DNA of 64,000 nt from CAVQJU01 sp963729215 (lineage in GTDB: Bacteria; Acidobacteriota; Vicinamibacteria; Vicinamibacterales; CAVVIG01): contig CAVSND010000019.1 of assembly GCA_963729215.1 (NCBI GenBank), forward strand, positions 124,001-188,000. The letters are read 5' to 3'. Position 1 is the stretch's first letter, and each line of letters opens with the position of its first letter. Shown one piece after another: positions 54,614-64,000 of the stretch. The translations under genes were made by a program, and so were the position numbers. The notes under the pieces are model-generated. The model did not search any database, was not told where the DNA came from, and saw only the letters and a list, made by a program, of their open reading frames with translations.

Positions 54614-56338
54614 TTTTGTTGGCCTTCACGGCCGCTTGCGGCCGGGGCACGCCCCCCGCGTCAAACGCCGCATCCCCCGCGGCTGACTGGTTCACCGACA
54701 AGGCGAGGGAAACAGGCCTCGACTTCGTCCACTTCAACGGGATGTCGGGAGAGTTCTATTACCCCGAGATCATGCCGCCCGGAGTGGCCCTGTTCGATTT
54801 CGACAACGACGGCGACCTCGACGTCTTCGTCGTGCAGGGGCAGATGCTGGGCAGCAAGCCCCTGAGCGCGGCGAAGCCGCAACCGCAGCAGCCCGGGACA
54901 TTGACGGGGCGGCTCTTCCGCAACGACCTCAGCGTCGCCGCAGACGGCACTCGAACGCTGCGTTTCACCGACGTGACCGACGCGAGCGGCATCGTGACGC
55001 ACGGGTATTCGATGGGCGTGGCGACGGGGGATTTCAACAACGACGGCTGCGTCGACCTGTACGTCACCTCGCTCGGGCGGAATCAGTTGTTCCGTAACAA
55101 CTGCGACGGAACCTTCACCGACGTATCGAAGAGCCAGCCGAACCGATGACGACGGCTGGAGCATTTCAGCGGCGTTCGTCGACTACGATCGCGACGGCTG
55201 GCTCGACTTGTTCGTCGGCAACTACCTGAATTACAGCGTCGAGGCCAACGTCCACTGTTTCAGCATGTCGGGCAGCCTCGATTACTGTCCGCCGCACGTG
55301 TACCGTCCGCACCCGAGCCATCTCTATCACAACAATCACGACGGGACGTTCACCGACGTCACCGCTTCTGCCGGGATGTCTCGTGAGTTCGGCCCGGCGC
55401 TCGGCGTGTCGACGGCGGACTTCAACGGCGACGGCTGGATCGACATCTACGTGGCCAACGACGGCCTGCCGAATCAGCTCTGGATCAACCAGCGCGACGG
55501 GACGTTCAAGAACACGGCCCTGCTCTCGGGCGCGGCGCTCAGCCCCGAGGGAGAAGCAAAGTCCAGCATGGGCATCGACGCAGGGGACTTCGACAACGAC
55601 GGCGACGAGGATCTCTTCATCACCGAGTTGACCGGGCAAGGCGACGACTTATACGTGAACGACGGAACCGGCGCATTCGAGGATCGCAGCGCGCGGGCAG
55701 GCATCCGCCTGGCAAGCCTGCCGTTCACGGGATTCGGCGCCGGCTGGTTCGACTTCGACAACGACGGGTGGCTCGATCTGATGACCGTCAACGGCGCCGT
55801 GACGCAGAACATCGAGGCGCTCGCGCGCAACGAGCCGTTCTCCCTGCAGCAGCGCCGGCAGGTGTTCAGGAACCTGGGCAACGGGCTGTTTACCGATGTC
55901 ACGAAGCAGGCTGGAGCGGTGTTCGAGATCTCCGAGGTCGGCCGTGGCCTGGCGTTTGGCGACATCGACAACGACGGCGACGTGGACGTGCTGGTCGGCA
56001 ACGACAGCGGCCCGCTGCGTCTGCTCGTCAACAACGTCGGCAACCGGAAACACTGGGTGGGCCTGCGGCTGGTGGGCAAGGCCGCCGGAGGCAAGGTCCG
56101 CGACATGGTCGGCGCGCGCGCGGCCGTGGTGCGAAGCGACGGGCTGACGGTCTGGCGCCGGGCGCGGGCGGACGGCAGCTACGGATCCGCCAGCGACCCG
56201 CGCGTGCTCGTGGGACTCGGAGATTCGACGGCCCCGGTGACCGTGCGCGTGATCTGGCCGGATGGCCGGCGCGAAGAAGTGAAGGGCGTCCCGATCGATA
56301 AGTACACGACGCTGACGGAAAGCGATGCGCAGCACTAG
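54574..56338 (+). CDS. FG-GAP/ASPIC-UnbV domain protein, frameshifted
   Basis: Exported lipoprotein-like protein of about 588 residues. GTG 54574 with GGGGAG upstream starts a signal ending LAFTAAC. Calcium-type FG-GAP/VCBS repeats follow: FDFDNDGDLDVFVVQG, GDFNNDGCVDLYVTSLG, FVDYDRDGWLDLFVGNYL, TADFNGDGWIDIYVANDG, GDFDNDGDEDLFIT, GDIDNDGDVDVLVGND, and a C-terminal ASPIC/UnbV domain (KHWVGLRLVGKAAGGKVRDM, RVIWPDGRREEVKG). One extra base near 55135 (TCGAAGAGCC) splits the gene. It forms a beta-propeller of unknown ligand. The downstream TPR gene overlaps it by 14 bases. Confidence 0.82.
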
Positions 56339-57964
56339 GGCGGCAGTCGCGTGCCTGATTCTGGTTGCCTGGGCCTGCCGATCCCAGGAATCCGCACCGG
56401 CGGCCGCCTCGCTGCAGAAGGTCGTGCTGCCGGATCTCTCGCATGCGGTGCCGCCGGTTCAGGACCAGCTTCGCGAGGGCTATGCCGTTCTCACGCGAAG
56501 CATCGACAACAAGGACACCAGGCCGATCGATCTCGGCGAGGCGTACGGCCGCATGGGCATGCTGCTCATGGCGGCGGAGTACCGGAACGAAGCCGAGTCG
56601 TCTTTTCTGAACGCCCAGGCCCTGGCGCCGGACCAGGCGCGCTGGCCCTATTACCTCGGGCATCTCTACAGGATCAAAGGTGACGCGGCGAAATCGGCCG
56701 CCGCCTTCGAGCGCGCGCGCGCGCTGCAGCCGAACGATGCGCCCACGCTCGTCTGGCTGGGCGATGCGCTCCTGGACCAGGGCAAGCCGGACGCCGCCGA
56801 GCCGCTGTTCACGAAGGCGCTCGCGATTCAACCGCAGCTCGTCGTCGCGTTGTTCGGCCTCGGACGCGCGGCGCTCGCCCGGCAGGACTATGCCCGGGCC
56901 GTGGAGTCGCTCGAACGCGCCTTACAACTCGATCCGAGAGCCACCGTCGCGCACTATCCGCTGGCGCTCGCGTACCGCGGCCTGGGAGACACCGCGAAGG
57001 CCGAAGCGCACATGCGGCAGCGTGGCACCCTGCAGATCAAGCCCGACGATCCGTTGATGCACGAGCTCGACAGCCTGCTGCACAGCGCGCTCGCGTATGA
57101 AGTCGCGGGCGCCGACGCCCTCGACCGGGCGGATTGGGACGCCGCCGTCGAGAGTTTTCGTAAAGGCATCGCGCTCGCGCCGGACGAGCCGTCGCTCCAT
57201 CACAAGCTGGGGACGGCGCTCGCATTGAAGGGCGATACGCGCGGCGCGGTGGAGCAGTTCGAAGAGGCGTTGCGCGTGTCGCCGACCTTTGCCAAGGCCC
57301 ACTACAGCCTTGGCCTGATGCTGGCCTCGAACGGGCAGTCACAGCAGGCCGTGCAGCATTGGCAGGCCGCGATCAAGTCGGAGCCCGGTTATGTCGAGGC
57401 GCGGCTTCAACTCGGGGACATGCTCAGGCGAGGCGGGCAGTTCGAGGCCTCGCTCGCCCAGTACCGACTACATTATCAAGGCGGATCCGCGCGTACCCGA
57501 GGCGCGATTCGGCTACGCCGCATCGCTCGTGCGCCTCCGCCGGTACTGCCGAGGCGCGCGATCGCTTCGAAGCGGCGGCGCGGGACTATCCGTCCGAGCC
57601 CGCCTTCGCCCAGGCGACGGTCCGCTTGCTGGCAGCGGCGCCAGACGACCGCGTTCGCGACGGCCGCCGAGCGCTCTCGATGGCGCAGGGCCTGGTGGAC
57701 AAACGCCTCCGCAGCTTCGACGTGCTCGAGACCATGGCGATGGCCCAGGCGGAGGCCGGGCAGTTCAGCGGTGCCGCCATGTGGCAGCGCGACGCCATCG
57801 CCGCGGCCGAGCGCACGGCCGGGCACGTCGTCGCGGAGCGCATTACCGACAACCTCAAGCTGTACGAGGCGGGCAGGCCGTGCCGCACGCCGTGGCGGGC
57901 CGACGAGCCGCTGGAATTTCAAGGCGCCGTCCCTGATCCGGCGCCTGAGGGCAGACGACAGTAA
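56325..57964 (+). CDS. TPR-repeat lipoprotein, frameshifted
   Basis: About 546 residues with a lipoprotein-like signal (CLILVAWAC). Eight or more TPR units are visible, for example WPYYLGHLYRIKGDAAKSAA, VVALFGLGRAALARQDYARA, LHHKLGTALALKGDTRGAVE. Two extra bases break the frame, near 57465 (CAGTACCGAC) and 57545 (CGGTACTGCC), after which ARDRFEAAARDYPSEPAFAQ and FSGAAMWQRDAIAAAERTAG continue to the TAG at 57964. TPRs mediate protein contacts; pairing with the ASPIC protein repeats in fused form in the gene at 59389. Confidence 0.8.
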
Positions 57965-58100
57965 GATGCCCGGCGGAATTTCGCCGCGGAAGCGACGATA
58001 ATGGCGCGGGCCGAGGCGGGGCAGTACCATAAGGCCGCCCGGCGGACCGTTTTCAGCTCTATCAACGGCACCAGTCGTGCCGACGCCCTGGAGGAATTAG

Positions 58101-59384
58101 TTGACCAGCAGTAAACCCAGTTCGATCAGGCTCATCGCGTTCGCCAGTCTTCTGGGCACCACGATCGAGTGGTACGACTTCTTCTTGTACAACACCGCTG
58201 CGGCGCTGGTCTTCAACAAGTTGTTCTTCCCGACGTTCGATCCGTTCGTCGGCACGCTGCTGGCGTTCAGCACCTATACGGTCGGTTTCGTGGCGCGCCC
58301 GATTGGCGCCATCGTCATCGGCCACTACGGCGACAAAGTGGGTCGACGCTCGATGCTGGTGCTCACCCTGGTGATGATGGGCGTGGCGACGTGTCTCATC
58401 GGCGCGCTGCCCACCTACGCCACTATCGGCTCGTGGGCGGCCGTCCTCCTGGTCCTGTTGCGTATTGTGCAAGGGTTCGGCGTCGGCGGTCAGTGGGGCG
58501 GCGCCGTGTTGATGACGGTCGAGCACGCGCCTGCCGGGAAGCGCGGTTTTTACGGCAGCTGGCCTCAGATTGGCGTGCCCGCCGGGCTCCTGACCTCGAC
58601 GATCATTTTTTCACTGTTCGCCAGGTTGCCACCGGATCAGTTTCTTGCCTGGGGCTGGCGCGTACCGTTTCTGATGAGCGTGGTGCTGGTCGGGGTCGGC
58701 CTGATCATCCGCTTGAAAGTGCTCGAGACGCCTTCTTTCACAAAGATGAAGGAGACACGGGCGGTCGTGCGCCAGCCTATCATCGAGGTTTTTCGCCGCT
58801 ATCCAAAGCAAGTGCTGCAGGCCGCCGGCATGCGTGCGGCCGAGAACGGTTCGTTTTACATCTACAGCGCGTTCATGCTTGTCTACGCCACGCAGCACTC
58901 GCACATCGACCGGAGCGTGGCGCTCAACGGGATCATGATCGCCTCGGCGTGTGAGTTCATTGCAGTGCCGGCATACGGCGCGCTGACGGATCGCATCGGC
59001 CGGCGTCCGGTCTATATGTTTGGCGCCGTGATGACGGCTGTTCTCGCGTTCCCTCTCTTCTGGCTGTTCGACACCCGCTCGACGCCCCTGGTGTGGCTGG
59101 CGCTGCTGCTCGTGTTTCTGTGTTCGCACGCGCCGATGTACGCGCCGCAGGGCGCGTTTTTCTCTGAGCTCTTCGGCACGAGCGTCCGGTACAGCGGCGC
59201 GTCGCTTGGCGCCCAGCTATCGGCGGCCGTGGCCGGCGGTTTCTCGCCGTTGATCGCAACGGCGCTCCTCCCCAAGTACGGCCCCACCGCGATCGCGCTC
59301 TACATTATCGGCATGGCCCTGATTACCATTGTCGCGGTCTGGTCCGCCGTTGAGACGATGCGCCACGACCTCGACCAGTCCTGA
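58101..59384 (+). CDS. MHS-family major facilitator transporter
   Basis: A 427-residue transporter with 12 predicted helices. GGAGG at 58090-58094 supports TTG 58101. Metabolite:H+ symporter landmarks: LLGTTIEWYDFFLYNTAAAL, GFVARPIGAIVIGHYGDKVG-RR, RIVQGFGVGGQWGGAVLMTV and ALTDRIGRRPVYMFGAVMTA. MHS members take up organic acids, osmolytes or sugars; the substrate cannot be told. It lies between the TPR gene and the TPR/FG-GAP fusion gene. Confidence 0.9.
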   Translation: MTSSKPSSIRLIAFASLLGTTIEWYDFFLYNTAAALVFNKLFFPTFDPFVGTLLAFSTYTVGFVARPIGAIVIGHYGDKVGRRSMLVLTLVMMGVATCLIGALPTYATIGSWAAVLLVLLRIVQGFGVGGQWGGAVLMTVEHAPAGKRGFYGSWPQIGVPAGLLTSTIIFSLFARLPPDQFLAWGWRVPFLMSVVLVGVGLIIRLKVLETPSFTKMKETRAVVRQPIIEVFRRYPKQVLQAAGMRAAENGSFYIYSAFMLVYATQHSHIDRSVALNGIMIASACEFIAVPAYGALTDRIGRRPVYMFGAVMTAVLAFPLFWLFDTRSTPLVWLALLLVFLCSHAPMYAPQGAFFSELFGTSVRYSGASLGAQLSAAVAGGFSPLIATALLPKYGPTAIALYIIGMALITIVAVWSAVETMRHDLDQS

Positions 59385-59388
59385 ACGC

Positions 59389-62300
59389 ATGCGCTCGAAG
59401 TGGGTTCCGGTTGTTGGAATCGGGCTGATCGCGCTGGCCGGCGCTGCCGTGTTCATGGTCCGGCGCTCCACCGCCGGCCTTCCATCCGCCGGCTCGCCCA
59501 CCTATGAACAGACGACGGCCAGCTTTTACCGCGGCCTCGCGCAACTCCAGGTCGGCCTGCTCGACGATGCGAAGCGGGAGTTTGCGAAGGCCACGACGCT
59601 GGCGCCCGGCGAGCCAGCGGCGTGGGCGAATCTCGGACTTGCGCATCTGCGACTCGGTGAGTTCGACGCGGCGGCCGAGCCGATCGACCGGGCGGTGGCG
59701 CTGCGGCCGGACGTGAGCGGCCTCGCGCTCCTGCAGGGCCGGCTCGAGACGTCGCGCGGCCGGATGGAGCCCGGCATCGCGCACCTTCGGCGCGCGGTCG
59801 AACTGGATCCCGCCGGACTGCGCGCGCGCTATGCGCTCGCCGAGGAAATCGAACGCGCCGGCGGAGCCAACGCTGACACCGAGGCGCAACAACTCTTCGA
59901 GCAGATCCTGCAGCGGCGACCCGACAACCTGGCGTCGATCCTCGAGCGCGCGCGCCTGGCGGCCAAGCGCGGCGACATGGCCGCGCTGCGCGACTCGACC
60001 GCACGCCTCGACGCGATGTCCACCGGCTGGCCCGCGCCGGCCCTCGAGCAGTACCGGGGCCTTCGTCAGGCCGTGGATGCGGGCAACTTCACGGACGCGG
60101 CGCGCGGCGTGGCATTCCTGCGAAATGTCCTGGTGCGCGTCACGGTGTTCCGCGAGAGCCTGGCCCTCGTCCGAACCCCGACAGAATTGATCGGGGAGCC
60201 GTTCGACCGATTTCTCAGGCTGCCATCGCCGTCGCCCAATCCCTCGCCGCCGGACACGGGCCTGGTGTTCTCCCGTTCGGTCCTCCCGATTCCCGGATCG
60301 TCGGCCGCGTCCGTCGCGATGGCGATGTCCCTCGACGGCTCCGCATCGCCGATTCCGATCGCGGCTGATGGACGGAATGTTCGCGTGGGCGGCAGCGCGG
60401 TGCGCGTCCTGCCGTTCCCCGGCGCCGGCGCTGCAGTTCCGCTTACCGCCCACGGCCTCCTCGGCGTGGACTGGAATCGCGATTTCAAGATGGACCTCGC
60501 GCTCGCCGGCGCCGGCGGGATCCGCCTGTTCGCGCAGCAGGACGATGGAACGTTTGCCGATGTCGCGGCAAAGGCCGGGGCCATCACCGCGGATTGCACG
60601 GGCGTCTGGACGGCGGATATCGAAATGGACGGCGATCTCGACCTGATTGTCGGCGTCCGCGCCGCGGCTCCGCTCGTGCTCAGGAACAACGGCGATGGAA
60701 CGTGGCGCCAGCTGCATCCGTTCGCGGGTGTCACCGGACTGCGAGCGTTCGTCTGGGGCGATCTCGATGGCGATGGCGACCCCGACGCGGCGCTCGTCGG
60801 CGAAGCGGGGGACCTCCACGTCTTCGAGAACCGGCAGGGCGGCGAGTTCCGCGAAATGTCGGGGGTGAACGCACCGTCAGGCGTCATCGCGCTGGGCCTC
60901 GGCGACGTCAACGCCGACGGCCTGCTCGATCTGGTAGCGCTCGACGGCGCCGGGGTCGTTCGCCGGCTGTCCTATCGCGCGGCCGGCTGGGAGCAGGGCA
61001 CGCTCGCCAACGTGACGGATCCGATCGATCCGGCCCACGCGGGGAGCTACGGCATATTTCTGGACGACCTCGACAACAACGGCGCGCTCGATCTGCTGGT
61101 CTCAGGCGGGGGACGATCGCGCATCTGGCTCGGCGACGAGACGAATACCCTGAAGCCGTTTCCGGCCGCGGACGAGGTACTGCGGAACGTAAACGTGTTC
61201 AGCGTTCTCGATCTCAACGGCGATGGGCAACTCGACCTGGTCGGAGTGGAGAAAGGCGAGCCCGTCGCCCTGACTGCGCGTGGGACCCGCGGGTACCACT
61301 GGGCGGTGATGCGGCCGCGGGCGCAGCCGACGGCAGGCGACCAGCGGATCAACTCGTTTGGCGTCGGCGGTGAAATCGAAATCAGGTCGGGGCTGCTCAC
61401 CCAGAAACAGGTGCTCACCGGCGCGCCCGCGCATTTCGGCCTCGGCACCCGTACGGGAATCGACGTCGCGCGCATCTTCTGGCCAAACGGCATCATGCAG
61501 GCCGACTTCGACCGCTCGGCCGATCAGGCAGTCGTCGCCGAACAACGGCTCAAAGGCTCGTGCCCGTGGGTGTTCAGCTACGACGGCACGGGCATGCGAT
61601 TCGTGACGGATTTCCTGTGGCGATCGCCGCTCGGCCTCCGCATCAACGCCCAGGACACGGCGGGCGTGACGCAGACGGAAGACTGGGTGAAGATTCGCGG
61701 CGACCAGCTCGTGGCGCGGGACGGCGCCTACGACGTGCGCATCACGGCGGAGCTGTGGGAAACGCATTTCGTGGATCACGTGGCGCTCATGGTCGTGGAT
61801 CATCCGGGCGATGAGGAGGTCTTCGTCGACGAGCGGTTCGCACGGGAATCGCCGGCGCTCGCCGTGCGCGTGACGCATCATCCCCGCCCGATTCGTCGCG
61901 CGTGGGACCAGACGGGACGCGATGTCACGGATCTGGTGACGAAGCAGGACGGCCGCTATCTCGCAACGTTCGGCCGCGGACCGTATCAAGGTGTCGCGGA
62001 AGAGCATTTCGTCGACATGGAAATCGACGAGGATCTTGGCCTTGCGCCCGGGCGGCAGTGGCTGGTCGCGAACGGTTTCATCTATCCGACCGACAGCAGC
62101 ATCAATGTCGCGATCGGCCAGGCCGGCATTCAGCCGAAGGGCTTATCGCTCGAGGCGCTGGACGAGACCGGCCGGTGGATCGTCGTCGCGCCGGACCTGG
62201 GATTCCCGGCGGGCAAGAACAAGACCATCCTGGTGGATTTGTCTCAGGTTGCCCGTGCGGGCGTGACGCATCCCCGGCGGCTGCGGCTGCGGACGAACCT

Positions 62301-62874
62301 GGAAATCTACTGGGATTCGCTCGCCGTGGCAGATGGCGTCGACGATCCGGCGCGCGTGCAGGCTAACGTAAAGCGATTACAGCCGGCACGCGCCGAGTTG
62401 CGTTATCGTGGCTTCTCGAAGACGGATTACGCCAGGCACGACGTGCCGGAAACGCCGCACTACGATCAACTCGCGAACGTCGGCCAGCGCTGGCGCGATC
62501 TCACCGGCTATTACACCCGGTACGGCGACGTCGGTGAATTGCTGACGTCCGTGGACGATCGCTACGTCATCATGAACGCCGGCGACGAACTGCGCCTCTC
62601 CTTTGCGGTCCCGCCCATGCAGACGGGCGACGTGAAGGGTGTCACGCGGGACTTCGTCCTCGTTGGAGACGGCTGGGTGAAAGACGGCGACTACAACACG
62701 AGCTTCTCGAAGACGGTGCTGCCGCTCCCGCGTCATCATCATCCCGGCTACGACGCCGCGTCGCCCGCGCTCGAGCTCGAGGACGATCCCGTGTACAGGC
62801 AGCACGCGCACGACTGGCAGACCTATCACACGCGATTCGTGACGCCGCAGGTGTTTCTCGGCGGCCTGAGGTGA
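59389..62874 (+). CDS. TPR plus FG-GAP/ASPIC fusion protein
   Basis: A 1,161-residue protein, intact. A membrane anchor (residues about 5-22) is followed by TPRs (about 40-270; YRGLAQLQVGLLDDAKREFA, AWANLGLAHLRLGEFDAAAE), FG-GAP/VCBS repeats (about 360-640; GVDWNRDFKMDLALAGAGGI, WGDLDGDGDPDAALVGEAGD, FLDDLDNNGALDLLVSGGG), an ASPIC/UnbV segment (about 650-715; FGVGGEIEIRSGLLTQKQVL, ARIFWPNGIMQ) and about 440 further residues with no named domain (WVFSYDGTGMRFVTDFLWRS, HPRRLRLRTNLEIYWDSLAV). It combines on one chain what the genes at 54574 and 56325 encode separately. The stop overlaps the next start (GTGA). Role unknown; an extracytoplasmic scaffold is plausible. Confidence 0.82.
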   Translation: MRSKWVPVVGIGLIALAGAAVFMVRRSTAGLPSAGSPTYEQTTASFYRGLAQLQVGLLDDAKREFAKATTLAPGEPAAWANLGLAHLRLGEFDAAAEPIDRAVALRPDVSGLALLQGRLETSRGRMEPGIAHLRRAVELDPAGLRARYALAEEIERAGGANADTEAQQLFEQILQRRPDNLASILERARLAAKRGDMAALRDSTARLDAMSTGWPAPALEQYRGLRQAVDAGNFTDAARGVAFLRNVLVRVTVFRESLALVRTPTELIGEPFDRFLRLPSPSPNPSPPDTGLVFSRSVLPIPGSSAASVAMAMSLDGSASPIPIAADGRNVRVGGSAVRVLPFPGAGAAVPLTAHGLLGVDWNRDFKMDLALAGAGGIRLFAQQDDGTFADVAAKAGAITADCTGVWTADIEMDGDLDLIVGVRAAAPLVLRNNGDGTWRQLHPFAGVTGLRAFVWGDLDGDGDPDAALVGEAGDLHVFENRQGGEFREMSGVNAPSGVIALGLGDVNADGLLDLVALDGAGVVRRLSYRAAGWEQGTLANVTDPIDPAHAGSYGIFLDDLDNNGALDLLVSGGGRSRIWLGDETNTLKPFPAADEVLRNVNVFSVLDLNGDGQLDLVGVEKGEPVALTARGTRGYHWAVMRPRAQPTAGDQRINSFGVGGEIEIRSGLLTQKQVLTGAPAHFGLGTRTGIDVARIFWPNGIMQADFDRSADQAVVAEQRLKGSCPWVFSYDGTGMRFVTDFLWRSPLGLRINAQDTAGVTQTEDWVKIRGDQLVARDGAYDVRITAELWETHFVDHVALMVVDHPGDEEVFVDERFARESPALAVRVTHHPRPIRRAWDQTGRDVTDLVTKQDGRYLATFGRGPYQGVAEEHFVDMEIDEDLGLAPGRQWLVANGFIYPTDSSINVAIGQAGIQPKGLSLEALDETGRWIVVAPDLGFPAGKNKTILVDLSQVARAGVTHPRRLRLRTNLEIYWDSLAVADGVDDPARVQANVKRLQPARAELRYRGFSKTDYARHDVPETPHYDQLANVGQRWRDLTGYYTRYGDVGELLTSVDDRYVIMNAGDELRLSFAVPPMQTGDVKGVTRDFVLVGDGWVKDGDYNTSFSKTVLPLPRHHHPGYDAASPALELEDDPVYRQHAHDWQTYHTRFVTPQVFLGGLR

Positions 62875-64000
62875 GCGAATCCACGCGCCAGCGGGCGCTG
62901 TGGCTCGTCTGGTCCGCGTTGCTGCTCGCGTCGCTGGCCGCGGTTGTCGTGCTGAACGGCCGGTCTGCCGGAAGCGCTGCTTCGATATTCAGCCGGGCGG
63001 AACGGCCCGTCTCGAACGGAACCGACGCGCTCGCCCGCTACGGGTTCGCGCTCGAGGAGTCGGCGCGCCGCCTCGGCGTCAACTTCGTGCACCAGGGCCC
63101 GACATTCGACAAACAGCTGGACCACATCATGCCGCAGGTGGCGTCGATGGGCGCCGCAGTCGCTGTGGCGGATTTCGATCGGGATGGATGGCCCGATTTC
63201 TACGTCACGAACAGCGGCGAAGGCAGCCTGAACCACCTCTACCGGAATCAAGGCGACGGCACGTTCAAGGACGTGGCCGCCGCAATGGGCGTCGCCGACG
63301 TCAACGGCCGGGAAAGCGGCGTCTCGATGGGCGCCGTCTGGGGCGACTACGACAACGACGGCTTCGACGACCTGTTCGTGTACAAGTACGGCCGTCCCGA
63401 GCTCTTTCACAACGACGGCGGCCACGGTTTCACGTCCAGTCGGCGAGCGGGCCGGTCTGCCTCGCTGGATCAACGCCAACGCCGCCGTGTGGTTCGACTA
63501 CGACCACGACGGCAGGCTCGATCTGTTCGTCGCCGGCTACTGGTCCGAGGACGTCGATCTCTGGCATCTCGCGACCACGAGAATCATGCCCGAGAGCTTC
63601 GAGTACGCCGAAAACGGGGGCCGCAAGTACCTGTTTCACAACCTCGGCGACGGCAAGTTCGAAGAGGTGGCGCTGAAGCTGGGCCTGAGCTCGCGCCGCT
63701 GGACGCTGGCCGCGGCAGCGGCGGACCTGGCGGGAACGGGTTACCCGGATCTGTTTCTCGCGAACGACTACGGAGTCCCGCAGCTCTATCTGAATAAAGG
63801 CGGCCGCGGGTTCGTCGAGGCCGGCCGCGACACCGGCCTCGCGCTCACGCCGAAGAGCGGGATGAACGCCGCGTTCGGCGACATCTTCAACGACGGCCGG
63901 CTGTCCATCTACAAGACCAACATTTCCGAACCGGGCGTCCTGGTCCAGGCCAACGACCTCTGGGTGCCGAAGAAGGGCGGCTCGCTCGCATACGAAGATC
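62871..64000 (+). CDS. FG-GAP/ASPIC-type protein, frameshifted, cut by window edge
   Basis: GTG 62871 overlaps the previous stop. An N-terminal membrane anchor (LWLVWSALLLASLAAVVVLN) precedes LGVNFVHQGPTFDKQLDHIM and FG-GAP repeats VADFDRDGWPDFYVTNSGEG, WGDYDNDGFDDLFVYKYG, FDYDHDGRLDLFVAGYWSED, LAGTGYPDLFLANDYGVPQL. One extra base near 63437-63442 (CACGTCCAGTC) splits the gene; removal gives FTPVGERAGLPRW. The C-terminus, probably with ASPIC/UnbV, lies beyond 64000. Same operon as the fusion protein upstream. Confidence 0.8.

Overview
The window is a high-GC chromosomal segment of what is most likely an uncultured Acidobacteriota of the Vicinamibacteria type. This is inferred from gene content, not from a marker gene. 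Clues are a membrane-anchored winged-helix regulator, Oar-like TonB receptors with N-terminal carboxypeptidase-regulatory domains, DUF6152 and DUF6644-like proteins, an alternative complex III (ACIII) locus, and FG-GAP/ASPIC-UnbV plus TPR proteins. No tRNA, rRNA, IS element, phage gene or CRISPR array was recognised.

Layout. 0-5.1 kb (minus strand): rph (cut by the left edge), a GerMN protein, a cell-wall amidase, a PEGA-domain Gly/Tyr-rich protein and a tannase-family protein that lacks the family's catalytic Cys-Ser. 5.1-9.8 kb: a repeat block, a small cytochrome c, a winged-helix membrane regulator, a DUF6152 protein, a haem lipoprotein, a cupredoxin-like protein and a Cys-rich CWC protein. 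9.8-23.7 kb: a PadR-like regulator, a cobalamin riboswitch with its TonB receptor, then two more TonB receptors interleaved with paralogous single-CxxCH lipoproteins that look like cytochrome c'. The last paralog is broken by alkaline phosphatase sequence. An 11-bp-phased direct repeat, GTCACTGACC, lies upstream of four genes here and suggests one regulon.

23.7-37.7 kb: DinB, CusF-like, DUF5666 and cytochrome c genes, then a long plus-strand run in which a secreted protein - MBL hydrolase - secreted protein cassette occurs twice, embedded among six DUF6644-like membrane proteins and a 31-residue membrane peptide, and ending in a Tat-exported double alpha/beta hydrolase. 37.9-47 kb: respiratory genes, with three cytochromes and an ACIII-like cluster (pentahaem ActA, split ActB, ActC, ActD) followed by a reaction-centre-type cytochrome. 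47-54.5 kb: a metallopeptidase/TPR protein, an AcuI/YhdH reductase, an acyl-CoA synthetase, a DUF6152 protein and a secreted protein distantly related to the duplicated cassette. 54.5-64 kb: FG-GAP/ASPIC and TPR proteins around an MHS-family transporter, running off the right edge.

Two properties affect every reading. First, about 14 genes carry frameshifts, and nearly all have the sense of one extra base, which points to uncorrected insertion errors in the assembly rather than decay. Such genes are given here as full-length CDS with approximate shift positions. Second, short-unit repeats and GTAGCG-type palindromes are scattered between genes and in three cases lie inside coding sequence.
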